From Megaustenia siamemsis (taxonomy: Eukaryota; Mollusca; Gastropoda; Stylommatophora; Ariophantidae), in assembly GCA_032433765.1 (NCBI GenBank), contig JAVIAB010000049.1, positions 20,815,779 to 20,879,778 of the forward strand: DNA of 64,000 nucleotides. Reading direction: 5' to 3'. A program made the translations under genes and the position numbers. This document shows, piece after piece, positions 21,036 to 31,329 of the stretch. The notes beneath the pieces were generated by a model. It worked only from the letters and a program-made list of their open reading frames with translations. It was not told the DNA's origin and ran no database searches. The first letter of the stretch is position 1; the number at the start of each line of letters is the position of its first letter.

Positions 21036-21410
21036 TGTCAACTATGCTAGTAAACAATCGGGATAAATCTATTGGTGATAGGTCATTGTTTTAACTTGTA
21101 TACCTATTTCAGACAGCGGCCTTCTTGTCCATTTCCTCACTGCCTTGTGAGTAGGCACGGGAGAGTTCAAAGGCTGCGAGAGTAAACTCAAACAGAAAAT
21201 CCAGTGTGAGGGAGAATAAGGCAGTCGGTGGTATATTATCCATCTTCTGGCAACTCTGCAACTGAACTTCAGTTTCATACCTAAAAACCTCGTCCCTCCT
21301 TCGGAACTGAAAGGGCAGACAAGAGGGGGCTAGTAGGTTTGGACAAAAGCACTAAATCCTTCTTATTAGCACATTCATAGCAAAGAAGATGAATTCCAAG
21401 GATAACAAAA
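21036..21410. other. Spacer, no gene seen
   Basis: No recognisable repeat; a 69-codon minus frame has no identifiable domain. Confidence 0.4.
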
Positions 21411-21414
21411 AGTT

Positions 21415-21755
21415 ACAAATAAAGAATGTTTAAAACGAGCTGGAGAAAAATGAATATCATCAAAATAATAAGAAAGGTACAATCTATATTTTCGGGCATG
21501 CCATGCGAAAACACGGCATTGTTAATATTATAACATTGCAGAATGAATGGAAAAAAGAGCAGAGGAAAACTAAGAGAAAAAAATAAAAATATCAATCAGC
21601 TTAACCAAATGATATGAGAAAAGATCACCAACTGAAATTATAACATGTATGAAGGACCCAGTCATGTAGAGAGAGATAGAGAGATGATCGCCGTCGCAAA
21701 CCGACATGTCACCTAATGATGATGATGGTGAATATGATGATAGTAATGTTGATGA
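21415..21755 (+). pseudogene. LINE J 3' end
   Basis: Fragments IYIFGHAMRKHGIVNIITLQ and a late RERDDRR..TCHLMMMM region with a GATGATGATG tail match the general layout of the GAT-tailed LINEs (GH..R...L), but the sequence differs from A-F. Single copy here; heavily mutated. Confidence 0.6.
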
Positions 21756-21834
21756 TGATGATATAATGAAAAAATGTGTGTGGTTCCAGGAACAGTCAAT
21801 TCTAACTTTCACCGACCACCCAATTATTCTGTTC

Positions 21835-22025
21835 AGTTAATGCACACCAGTCATTGCAGTTGTGAGAACACCAGACCCAAGGGTCGACCACGAAAATGAT
21901 TGATCGATGTAATATTAGAAGCACTGGGAAACATAACATCAGCAGAGGCGAACAGAAGAGCAAAAGAGCGTAAATTATATCTCCCCTCGACGCTGAAAGG
22001 CAAATGAGGAAGGAAAGGAGAAGAA
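21835..22025 (+). pseudogene. LINE C 3' end, single unexpanded copy
   Basis: Encodes RTPDPRVDHEND.., then ILEALGNITSAEANRRAKER and KLYLPSTLKGK before the stop. Useful as the unexpanded reference for the 68-bp array at 52069. Confidence 0.8.
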
Positions 22026-22054
22026 GTCACTGCATTGGAAGGAAGCTTGAATGT

Positions 22055-22162
22055 TATGTGAACCACGGGCCGTCAGACGCTGGACACTGCGGGACCTCCT
22101 GAGGAGGGCTTCTAAACACCTTTGGACTAGTTCGGAGTGCAAAATGATGACCGCAAATAAGT
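22055..22162. repeat. R4 repeat
   Basis: CGTCAGACGCTGGACACTGC..TTCGGAGTGCAAAATGATGA also occurs, reversed, at 42252-42350, with a shorter piece at 32205-32265. Confidence 0.6.
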
Positions 22163-22166
22163 CATC

Positions 22167-22640
22167 ATCATCATCAAGTACCGGGCCTGCTGGCGTAGGT
22201 GATCATGTCTCTCCACAACTTTAATCTCGACAGTTATTTATCATTTCTGTTGTTGACCTTCTGCCAAGCCATTCTCTTAAGCTGTCTGGTACCTTTTCTC
22301 TTTGCTTCCCTCTAGCTCTTCGTCCCTCAATTTTTCCAGTTGTTACAATATATTCCAGCTGTTCTCTTCTCATTACACGGCCAACTATTGATAATTGTTT
22401 ATTACGAATGTTGGGAATTAGCTATCTTTTTTGCTTTGGCCTCTTTCAGAACATTTTCATTACTCTTCTTAGCTGTCCATGGTATTCTCAACATTCTTTT
22501 GTAAAACCACATTTCTACAGCCTCCAGTGATATTCTTGTCTGTTGTCCTATTGTCCATGATTCACATCCATATGTTAAGACTGGCTCTACATAACATTTA
22601 AGAACTCGTTTTCCTGTTTCCATCTTCAAAAAAATGGAAT
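22167..22640 (-). pseudogene. LINE A 3' half
   Basis: Minus strand reads METGKRVLKCYVEPVLTYGC, ESWTIGQQTRISLEAVEMWF, RMLRIPWTAKKSNENVLKEA before frame loss, then the usual tail to a CATCATCATCATCAAG run at 22158. It abuts a 25-bp array at its 5' side. Confidence 0.85.
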
Positions 22641-22689
22641 GCACAGAATCTTCCTCATTTGTTTCAAGTTGCTTTTTTCCTGAGCTATT

Positions 22690-23828
22690 CTCATCTCACC
22701 TCCGTTGTACATCTACAATCTCACCTCCGTTGTACATCTACCATCTCACCTCCGTTGTACATCTACCATCTCACCTCCGTTGTACATCTACCATCTCACC
22801 TCCGTTGTACATCTACCATCTCACCTCCGTTGTACATCTACCATCTCACCTCCGTTGTACATCTACCATCTCACCTCCGTTGTACATCTACCATCTCACC
22901 TCCGTTGTACATCTACCATCTCACCTCCGTTGTACATCTACCATCTCACCTCCGTTGTACATCTACCATCTCACCTCCGTTGTACATCTACCATCTCACC
23001 TCCGTTGTACATCTACCATCTCACCTCCGTTGTACATCTACCATCTCACCTCCGTTGTACATCTACCATCTCACCTCCGTTGTACATCTACCATCTCACC
23101 TCTGTTGTACATCTACCATCTCACCTCCGTTGTACATCTACCATCTCACCTCCGTTGTACATCTACCATCTCACCTCCGTTGTACATCTACCATCTCACC
23201 TCCGTTGTACATCTACCATCTCACCTCCGTTGTACATCTACCATCTCACCTCCGTTGTACATCTACCATCTCACCTCCGTTGTACATCTACCATCTCACC
23301 TCCGTTGTACATCTACCATCTCACCTCCGTTGTACATCTACCATCTCACCTCCGTTGTACATCTACCATCTCACCTCCGTTGTACATCTACCATCTCACC
23401 TCCGTTGTACATCTACCATCTCACCTCCGTTGTACATCTACCATCTCACCTCCGTTGTACATCTACCATCTCACCTCCGTTGTACATCTACCATCTCACC
23501 TCCGTTGTACATCTACCATCTCACCTCCGTTGTACATCTACCATCTCACCTCTGTTGTACATATACCATCTCACCTCTGTTGTACATCTACCATCTCACC
23601 TCCGTTGTACATCTACCATCTCACCTCCGTTGTACATCTACTATCTCACCTCCGTTGTAAATCTACCATCTCACCTCCGTTGTACATCTACCATCTCACC
23701 TCTGTTGTACATCTACCATCTCACCTCCGTTGTACATCTACCATCTCACCTCCGTTGTATATCTACCATCTCACCTCCGTTGTACATCTACCATCTCACC
23801 TCTGTTGTACATCTACCATCTCACCTCT
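22690..23828. repeat. 25-bp minisatellite, about 45 units
   Basis: Unit CTCACCTCCGTTGTACATCTACCAT. Because 25 is 1 modulo 3 and the unit has no stop on the plus strand, all three plus frames stay open (up to 407 codons); these are not genes. It sits between the 5' edge of LINE A (minus) and a LINE E tail (plus). The same unit recurs at 34845-35022 next to another LINE A. Confidence 0.97.
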
Positions 23829-24012
23829 GGAATACTTGGTTACAACTGGTAAAATAAAAGGAAAGAGATCGCGGACGACAGAGAGAGAAGATACTGGATA
23901 ACTTGGTGTCATGGCATGGAAAACAGTCAACAACAGAACTGATACGATGCACTATAGGTAAAAGATTTTGGAGGGACATTATCGCCTACGCCAACCGGTA
24001 TGGTACATGATG
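23829..24012 (+). pseudogene. LINE E 3' end
   Basis: LEYLVTTGKIKGKRSRTTER, then WHGKQSTTELIRCTIG and FWRDIIAYANRYGT with a GATGATGACG tail. The array joins at the codons for LEYLV. Confidence 0.8.
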
Positions 24013-24424
24013 ATGACGAATTATACTTTAACCCTTCCTAACTCAAGCCTTTAACTCTTAGAACTCACCGCGATGGGAGAGAGACATAATATTGGAGATC
24101 TATAGACACAAACGTCGAAAAAGACAAATTACTAGACTTGATAATTATATAGACACGTCAAATATGTCAATATTTACACATCCTTGACGAGATGGCTTAT
24201 CCTTCTTTTTCTAGAGATAATAAATACCCAAAGGTCATTCTGCGTGCAATGTCAACTTCACTTTCGATTTTTACTTTGAAGTGAAAGACATTTCCTGTTT
24301 CGTGTGTTGTTTCTGTTCAGTTTATTTTCAGACAATTATTACTCTATTAGTAGAGGGCTCGTTAGCATTCCAAATAGGGCTACCAGATCATAGACAAAGA
24401 GAAAGTTGACATTTTTTTGTTTGG
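24013..24424. other. Spacer, no gene seen
   Basis: Mixed unique sequence, no long frame. Confidence 0.4.
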
Positions 24425-24828
24425 AAAAAAGAGATTTTTTATCTGAACAAGTAGGATATTTTATCTGAACAAGTAGAACATTTTATCTGAAAAAGTAGAA
24501 TATTTTATCTGAACAAGTAGAACATTTTATCTGAAAAAGTAGAATATTTTATCTGAACAAGTAGAACATTTTATCTGAAAAAGTAGAATATTTTATCTGA
24601 ACAAGTAGAATATTTTATCTGAACAAGTAGAACAGTTTATCTGAACAAGAAGAATATTTTATCTGAACAGGTAGAATATTTTATCTGAACAAGTAGAATA
24701 TTTTATCTGAACAAGTAGAATATTTTATCTGAACAAGTAGAATATTTTATCTGAAAAAGTAGAATATTTTATCTGAACAAGTAGAATATTTTATCTGAAC
24801 AAGTAGAACATTTTATCTGAACAAGTGA
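24425..24828. repeat. 22-bp array, about 18 units
   Basis: Unit AAGTAGAATATTTTATCTGAAC with ACATTTT and AAAAGT variants. An alternating pattern at 24460-24610 suggests a 44-bp dimer. Confidence 0.95.
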
Positions 24829-24954
24829 TGTAATGTGACGATTATTTTGAACACATGTTGTAGTCACACTCATCATAAAGACACTAATCTATTATCAGAC
24901 TAATGACAAATCACGATTGTTTGTCACCAACATCTATACAATATAATGAGGTAA

Positions 24955-25650
24955 ATGCCAGACCACACAAAAATTAATAGAGATAAGACCAACATTATGA
25001 GAATTAATACAGTTGGCAATAATCAAATAAAACTAGGAGAAATACCTCTATTAGACGTACAATCTTACATATATCTGGGCAATAATATAGATAAAGAGGG
25101 AGGAACAGAAAATGATACCAAAATAAGGATATCAAAAGCAAGAGGAGCTTTCATTGCACTGGGAAACATATGGAAGTTCAAAGAAATTAGGTTAAATGCA
25201 ACAAGAACAATTTTCAACTCTAATGTTATGTCAGTCCTATTATATGGCTGTGAAACATGGAGAATAACAATATTGACAATCATGAAGATACAGACTTTCA
25301 TTAATGGATGCTTTCGCAGAATAAAAGTATGGAAAAGGCAGGACAAAATCACTAACATAGAATTATGGAAATATACCAGTCAAATACCAGTGGATAAAGT
25401 TATACAACGAAGACGACGGCGCTGGATAGGACACACACTGCGGAAGCCACTGAGAGTATTACACAACAGGCCCTTTTTGAAATCCCCAGGGAAAAAGACA
25501 ACGAGGAAGAAAAATAAATTCTTGGAGAAGACAGACAGAAGCAGAGATGAAGATGATGGGGAAGACATGGAAAGATCTTAAAAGAATGGCAAGAAACAGA
25601 ACGACTTGGAAAGTGTTTGTTGAAGACCTTTGCTCCACAGGGAGCTGAAA
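24955..25650 (+). pseudogene. LINE B, best copy (thumb to C-terminus, 208-codon frame)
   Basis: The open frame 24955-25581 begins inside the RT after motif C: TKINRDKTNIMRINT, the VQSYIYLGNNIDKEGGTEND block, RISKARGAFIALG, MSVLLYGCETWR, IMKIQTFINGCFRRI, VIQRRRRRWIGHTLRKPLR and KKTTRKKNKFLEK. A frameshift then leads to FVEDLCSTGS near 25610-25645. This layout is typical of animal endonuclease-RT LINEs in which the C-terminus binds RNA/DNA through basic residues. No palm catalytic residues, so it is 5'-truncated. One unit of the 38-bp end is present, unexpanded. Confidence 0.87.
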
Positions 25651-25799
25651 AGTAAAAGAACCGTCTGTCATGTCGGCCGACCTGACCACTCAGGGAACAA
25701 ACATCAAAAGCATGGCACTCCTTAGGGAAGGAGATACAACGAGCAAGGGATCTGGTAACACAGGTTCATGAAGTTAATGTTCAGTACAATGAAATATCT
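25651..25799. other. Spacer, nothing recognised
   Basis: Unique sequence between LINE B and an S5 scrap. Confidence 0.35.
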
Positions 25800-26490
25800 T
25801 TCTATCTGTGTACTGTCCTTTCAAACCAAAGGCTAGGTGCAGAACAGGCACTCAACGGGAGAAACAGAAGAACAACATAACTATAGAAGGCAGACAACTA
25901 AAACAAGTAGAGGAATTTAAATACCTAGGAAGTCTAGTGACAAGCGACAATTCACAAACAGCAGAGATAGAATCAAGATGCAACAAAGCTTGTCAAATCA
26001 TTGGACAGCTATCAACACTATTGTCCAACAAGGAAATAACTCTAGGAGCAAAACGGATACTCTACAATACAATCTTCATCCCAACGTTGTGCTATCAATG
26101 CCAGTCCTGGACCTTTGATGTAAGAAAAATAAGAAAAATAACCTCCACTGTGATGAGATGTGTTAGACGAATGACAGGAAACAGTCTGAGAGATAAGATA
26201 TGAAATGAAGAACTGAGAAAACAAAAGCTAGGAATAACCCCTGCCATAGAATATATAACGAACCAACAGATATCATGATTTGGCCAAGTGACAAGGCAGA
26301 AAGAACAAAACACAACACAACGAGCCTTCATAAACGTCGCGACAACACCATACCCAAAAGTCAACAACGAAAAAAATGGATTTACGCACTAGGAAATATA
26401 ACCGCAGCAGAGGTGAACAGAAGAGCAAAAGACCGCGAAATATATCTCCCCTCGACGCTGGAAGGCAAATGAGGAAGAAAAGAGGAAGAA
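25800..26490 (+). pseudogene. LINE C 3' part (best copy), with S5 scrap at its edge
   Basis: Positions 25800-25850 resemble the reversed S5 3' end. Then an open frame to 26203 reads NITIEGRQLKQVEEFKYLGS, LVTSDNSQTAEIESRCNKAC, QIIGQLSTLLSNKEI, LYNTIFIPTLCYQCQSWT and MRCVRRMTGNSLRDKI. After stops: EYITNQQIS.FGQVTRQK and EVNRRAKDREIYLPSTLEGK near 26400-26472. This is the post-palm region of a LINE RT ending at its normal C-terminus; stops make it inactive. Confidence 0.85.
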
Positions 26491-26789
26491 CCGAATACGG
26501 CATATGGGGCAGGATTTCTTGACCAATTTGTGTCCGGTGATCTATATTATCAGGCATCAGAACTTACTCAGAACCTGCATTACATTTCGCCACACGACTC
26601 TTATGTGGGCTATTCGCTAAATCTCTGCGAGGAAGCTGATGCCTGTTGTTGTTGCCACTCGCCTCTGTGTTCTATTTAGTGCTTATTAACACTCAAATGA
26701 AATGATGTGTATTATGGCAGGGTTTCGCGAAGGACACTAACAATGGACATGAATGATAGTGTGGGGGCCTTCAGTGGCCACCGTGCACC
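26491..26789. other. Spacer, no gene seen
   Basis: No repeat end recognised. Confidence 0.4.
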
Positions 26790-26794
26790 GGAAG

Positions 26795-27022
26795 AATGGC
26801 GTATAGGGAATACGGTGTTAGTAACCATAAATTGTACAGACCTTCAGCACATGATTTTTGTGGTAATGTGGTCGATATTACACCCGTGCCGCCTTACTTT
26901 CCCAGAAAAAAAATCCGGTACCCATTAAAGGCTGGGTGAACCCGAAAGCCGTCGATTGGGATCGAACCCTACCCCTTGTCCTTTGTAGTCCAGTATTTAA
27001 CCACTGAGCTATCGCAGCTCCC
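26795..27022 (-). mobile_element. S1 SINE, 3'-truncated
   Basis: Contains the body and a tRNA-like head on the minus strand (boxes A and B complete at about 26955-27015). The 3' tail and final inverted sequence are missing: homology starts at ATGGCGTATAGGG with no TTTAC tail. Confidence 0.82.
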
Positions 27023-27119
27023 TCCGATGACCTGTACTCATTTACTAGTTAGCCGTCATCTATTTCTGGAATGCCAATATCTACTAATGGTATTTCAAAT
27101 CAAGTATGTTGTTTGATAT

Positions 27120-27695
27120 CTATCTGTCTATCTATTGTCCTTTCGAGCCGAAGACGGCACATAGGGCAGAACCACAATCTCAAAAACAGAAACCTTGCGT
27201 GCCAAAATGGCACATATTGCAGAGATCTTCTTCCTCTTCTTCTTCCTCTTCTTCTTCTTTTCTCTTTTCACTGATACCTAAAAGGTGTCGTGGTTTATAT
27301 CATTTGTCGTTCTTGTGTTGCTCGAACTGTCTGAATTAGTGATTTTCCTTTGTTGTTACATGTCTCTGTCACTGCATCTATCCATCTTCTTCTGGGTCTT
27401 CCTCTTGGTCTTTTTCCATGCATTCTCGAGAAGAACGCCCTTGATGGTGATTGGTGAGAATTCATTCTGACCAGGTGGCCAAACCATTTAAGTTGTTGTT
27501 GTTCTATATATTCTTGCAGAGATCACTGCTTCTAAAATCTATGGCACTGTTTCCATAACAATACTTTTTACAATGACAGTTCGTCAAGCCAACGATCAAC
27601 CTCCTTAATCGCCTCTTACGACATTGCCTGGAAGGTCACAGTGTCACTATTCGTTACCTCCCTCATAATGAAGCCCCGGTAACACACGGCTGATA
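27120..27695 (-). mobile_element. S5 SINE with 11-bp TSD, interrupted by LINE D
   Basis: The S5 tail (CTATCTGTCTATCTATTGTCC) is at the left, the 5' end (GGGGCTTCATTATGAGG in its own sense) near 27675. TTGTTTGATAT occurs at 27109-27119 and 27696-27706. Removing the nested LINE D and its TSD leaves about 289 bp. Confidence 0.85.
27238..27513 (-). mobile_element. LINE D 5'-truncated insertion (276 bp), 11-bp TSD
   Basis: Bounded by TTGCAGAGATC at 27227-27237 and 27514-27524. The element's 3' tail at the left is a pure GAAGAAGAAGAGG-type run (complement TTCTTCCTCTTC), followed inward by the 3' UTR, AAQERQMI-type codons and KRPRGRPRRRWIDAV. The 5' break lies at TATATTCTTG, where LINE D (ATTCTTGGCAGAG in the 4600 copy) and the target (TTGCAGAG) nearly match. 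This is a typical microhomology-assisted 5' junction. Confidence 0.9.
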
Positions 27696-27706
27696 TTGTT
27701 TGATAT

Positions 27707-27969
27707 TCCTCAATTAAAATGGTGTTTATTTACACCTTTAACCGAAGGCAAACAGCTAGTTTTTTAATTCATTTATTTTAAAATGTTTCTGTAGCAGAAA
27801 TATATTCTGAAATAATTGTTATCATATTTCTTTCCAAAATAAAACTACAACTCAACAAAAAAGGAGTCAAGTGATATCATCAAACATTAAATTATACAGC
27901 AACAAAGGTCTTAAATAGACATGGAAAAGCTTCAAAAACTACAAAATAAAATATAATATAATAGAGAGA
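27707..27969. other. AT-rich spacer
   Basis: No gene or repeat recognised. Confidence 0.4.
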
Positions 27970-27971
27970 TA

Positions 27972-28705
27972 GGGAGCTGCGATAGCTACAGTGTTTAGTG
28001 AACTGGACTACAAGGGACAAGAGGTAGGGTTCGATCCCAACCGACGACTTCCGGTTCACCCAGCCTTAAATGGGTACTGGATTTTTTCCTGGGAAAGTAA
28101 AGCGGCATGGGCGTAATACCGATCACATTACACCCCCCCCCCCAAATTAAAAAAAAAATCGTGTGCTGAAGGTCTGTAAAAATATGGTCACTAACACCAT
28201 ATTCCCTGTACGCCACTTAGCGTGACGGGTCACTAACACCATATTCCCTGTACGCCACTTGGTGTGACGGGTCACTAACACCATATTCCCTGTACGCCAC
28301 TTGGCGTGACGGGTCACTAACACCATATTTCCTGTACGCCACTTGGCGTGACGGGTCACTAACACCATATTCCCTGTACGCCACTTGGTGTGACGGGGTC
28401 ACTAACACCATATTCCCTGTACGCCTATTGGCGTGACGGGTCACTAACACCATATTTCCTGTACGCCTCTTGGCGTGACGGGTCACTAACACCATATTCC
28501 CTGTACGCCACTTGGCGTGACGGGTCACTAACACCATATTCCCTGTACGCCACTTGGCGTGACGGGTCACTAACACCATATTCCCTGTACGCCACTTGGC
28601 GTGACGGGTCACTAACACCATATTCCCTGTACGCCACTTGGCGTGACGGGTCACTAACACCATATTCCCTGTACGCCACTTGGCGTGACGGGGCTTTACT
28701 TTACT
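27972..28705 (+). mobile_element. S1 SINE with 3' end expanded into a 42-bp array
   Basis: Box A-like GATAGCT.CAGTG and box B GGTTCGATCCC at about 27977-28040, an S1 body with a C-run at about 28132-28143, then the array, then GGGGCTTTACTTTACTTATTTT as tail. The tail after the array shows the array is internal to the SINE. Confidence 0.88.
28187..28690 (+). repeat. 42-bp minisatellite from the S1 3' end (12 units)
   Basis: Unit GGTCACTAACACCATATTCC + CTGTACGCCACTTGGCGTGACG. Each unit ends in ACGCCA-CT-TGGCGT, a 6-bp inverted repeat. Unit 42 bp, occasionally 43. All three frames on both strands give Tyr/Ser-rich artefact proteins. Confidence 0.96.
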
Positions 28706-28739
28706 TATTTTTTTATAACATAGAAATTGAAACTTAAAA

Positions 28740-29074
28740 ATAAGGAAAAATAATTATATAAAAATATTTAGATTTTCTCTGCTAATAAAAGGAAACACGT
28801 TATACAAAAACTCGCAGCAAGAGGGAATCTGATCATCATCAGAAGCCCCATCGTGTAATTGTTTCGGCCCTTTAGCTTCTTGACACTCTAAGGGAGGTGG
28901 GGCCTGCCTGGGTCATAACTCCCAGGCGTCGACCTCCTGCTGCATTGACTCTGAAGCTTACAATATATTCAGCAAAAAATAATTACACTTACTCTACGCG
29001 ACACTTCTGGTCGGATGTATGGTCTCTACGTGCGTGGTATACTTACTTGTCTAGCTATAAGTTATTTAAAATAT
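28740..29074. other. Spacer, no gene seen
   Basis: AT-rich then mixed; a 61-codon frame at 28897 shows no known domain. Confidence 0.4.
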
Positions 29075-29340
29075 TATTATAGCGCAGAAAGGGCAATATA
29101 CAAATCAATGTTTCTACCAACTCTGTGCTATCAGTGCCAGAATTGGACGCTGGACTCTAGAACAATAAGAAAGATAACGACCACCGAAATTAAATGTGTC
29201 AGTAGAATGACAGGAAACAGCTTAAGGGACAGAGTAAGAAACACTGACCTGAGGATGAAACTCGAAATTGAACCAGCCATCGAATACATAAAGAAACAAC
29301 AGATAAATTGTTTCTGCCGCATAACAAGATAAAAGGAACT
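29075..29340 (+). pseudogene. LINE C fragment
   Basis: Frame reads AERAIYKSMFLPTLCYQCQN, WTLDSRTIRKITTTEIKCVS, RMTGNSLRDRVRNTDLRMKL and EPAIEYIKKQQINCFCRITR. It stops before the terminal RRAKDRKLY part. It appears more diverged than the copies at 25850 and 51452. Confidence 0.82.
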
Positions 29341-29357
29341 AACAATGACTCAATGAG

Positions 29358-29960
29358 GAAGAGGTATGTTTACAGCACTCGGGGAAAATGACAACTAATC
29401 AACAACATAAAAAAAAGAACACTATATGGTCCTAAGAAGAATAAATCGGAAATTTCCCTTTGTAATAATATTAATTTATTATTATTTGTCTCCAGTCTAA
29501 GCCTCTGGAAACTACTATTTGTGCTGTTTCATCCTAAATGTTTGCATGCAACGCAAGTATTCAGCCCTACACTATCCGGGAAATACTTGTCTTAATAGGA
29601 AACATAATATACACAATTTATTCTCGAGATGTGATAGCACCCCTATCCTATGGTCATGACAACACCGGCGTGACAGACATCGCCAATGATGGCTATTTTT
29701 TTAGGTAGCCGAGTTGGCAGTGTTCCCTAACGTTTTGCTTTTCGTAGCAAGGCGCAGTGCCAAGGAGTACGGGTTCGATTCTGCTGAGGACCATATATTG
29801 TTCTTTGTCTTTTTTCTGTTGTTGATTATTTCTAATTTTTCCCGAGTGATGTTAACATACCTCTTCCTCTGAATTAATTCGCTGATTATCGCCTTGGAAT
29901 TTTCCCTCTATAATCATATTCATTTATTATTATTTGTCTCCTGCCTTGATATGACGTGAT
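29358..29960 (+). mobile_element. S3 element, copy 1, with inverted 5' segment
   Basis: The left arm 29358-29437 (GAAGAGGTATG...TATATGGTCC) is the reverse complement of 29786-29873. Between them lie an ATTATTATTTGTCTCC boundary repeat (also at 29930), a 250-bp internal region and a tRNA-like head at 29704-29790 (box A TAGCCGAGTTGG, box B GGTTCGATTC, a long variable arm as in Leu/Ser tRNAs). Same architecture as 36507-37349 and 50782-51172. Confidence 0.7.
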
Positions 29961-30160
29961 TTCGGCGAGGAGTGGACCAGAAACTGATTATAGGTGATAA
30001 AGATAGGTCGGGCTGGGAACTTCATTGTTTGAACTTTCGGTATTGCAAACGCCCAGTGTAGCTCAACTACGGTGGATCGTGTAATTTCATATCGCTTATC
30101 GTCCACGCCTCAGATATTCCAGCATTAAGCTGTCCATATGATGTTGACATAAGTGGGAGT
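29961..30160. other. Spacer
   Basis: No feature recognised. Confidence 0.35.
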
Positions 30161-30171
30161 CCGGAGTGGTC

Positions 30172-30765
30172 TGTTCCTTGTTGCAGTTTCCTCATATTCC
30201 AAGTCCGGCTTGTTGCAGTTTCCTCATATTCCAAGTCCGGCTTGTTGCTGTTTCCTCATATTCCAAGTCCGGCTTGTTGCAGTTTCCTCATATTCCAAGT
30301 CCGGCTTGTTGCAGTTTCCTCATATTCCAAGTCCGGCTTGTTGCAGTTTCCTCATATTCCAAGTCCGGCTTGTTGCAGTTTCCTCATATTCCAAGTCCGG
30401 CGTGTTGCAGTTTCCTCATATTCCAAGTCCGGCTTGTTGCAGGAGCTACTGAGTTAAGTGCTCTGTGCACACCGTGAGCTGTGTCTCATCCGTTTTGATC
30501 ATGTTTCGGTATTCCAATTGTTTACGATAAGTGATGAAATCGTACGACAGGGAACAGTTTTCTGTGTTCGCTTTCTGCGTGGTTTTGCCTTGTATCTTTT
30601 AGCGTGTGCTGGGACTGCTGCGATGGGGACTACAGTTGTCTTTCTTTGTTTAGGAGATGAGATTCGGATGATTCCGCTGGCACGGGCGGTTGAGCAATTA
30701 TGGATTTTAATTCGTTTGCAGTGATACCGGGGCCTTCCATAACCAAATAACAAACAAACAAACTT
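30172..30765 (+). mobile_element. R3 repeat with 5' end expanded, near-perfect TSD
   Basis: Starts TGTTCCTTGTTGCAG, the same 5' end as the reverse copy at 62945-63310, and ends GGGGCCTTCCATAACCAAAT followed by an AAAC tail. CCGGAGTGGTC (30161-30171) and CCAGAGTGGTC (30766-30776) flank it (1 mismatch of 11). Non-coding; class unknown. Copies also at 44705-45045. Confidence 0.78.
30175..30445. repeat. 32-bp minisatellite from the R3 5' end (about 8.5 units)
   Basis: Unit CTTGTTGCAGTTTCCTCATA + TTCCAAGTCCGG. The R3 copy at 63310 has only about 1.3 units, so this array is an in-element expansion. Confidence 0.95.
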
Positions 30766-30829
30766 CCAGAGTGGTCGATGTGTAAATTAGTCGCATAACC
30801 GTCGATTTGATTGTTGATATGTCTCGGTT

Positions 30830-31190
30830 TTGCCAGAGTCCGCAAAATGTTCTTTCGGCTGATTTAGCAATAGCCTTCGTTGTTCTTGTTCGCACTCCTC
30901 CCTTAATTCCTAATCTCTTTAATAGATCGCAGAGGGATGTGGTCGGGACTCCTCTGGCACTAACTTCCACAGCAAACATTCTAACCTGGAACCCCTGCTG
31001 TCTTAGCTCGGTGGCGAGATCATTGTTGTTGGCTAGTTTAAATATATCCTGTTCCTCTATCCTGGATTCGAATGGCCCTGTCAGCTTTATTAAGATGACG
31101 TATCTGACGTGTAGAGTACAATGTCCGGACGCATTTTAGATCTCTTGATCCACTCTGGGTACTTCCCTCGCTCTGGGAAATCAACAGCCA
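30830..31190 (-). pseudogene. Relic of a retroelement-associated C-terminal domain (RPDIV..ELTVPFE..EEA type)
   Basis: Minus strand: VAVDFPERGKYPEWIKRSKM, RPDIVLYTSDTSS-stop, frameshift near 31095, then LIKLTGPFESRIEEQDIFKL, ATELRQQGFQVRMFAVEVSA and RGVPTTSLCDLLKRLGIKGG through KSAERTFCGLWQNRDIS. I recognise the pattern RPD...ELTVP.E.R.EEA..RK..KY..L...RGFPA.SL...L..LGI as a domain recurring in predicted invertebrate and fish retroelement proteins. The P-D...E-L-T spacing recalls PD-(D/E)XK nucleases (inference). Here the E is K (IKLT), and stops and a frameshift show decay. No RT found attached. Confidence 0.6.
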
Positions 31191-31329
31191 CCCCCCCCCC
31201 AGGTCTTTCGCTATGTCCAGGATAATTGAGTCGATTCAGTTGTTCTACTTGGGGCGTGCGGCCTTTCAAGCTCTAGAAAAATAGGTGTTTGTTGTAGCTG
31301 GTCGAAATTTTGTGTTGGCCTTCATCCGC

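Noticed and set aside
22634..23901. Open frames of 333-407 codons in three plus frames
   Set aside because: Caused by a stop-free 25-bp repeat read in all frames; no unique sequence, no start context, no domain.
29704..29790. Leu/Ser-like tRNA gene with long variable arm
   Set aside because: Same sequence recurs in S3 copies with changes in the stems; treated as a SINE head.
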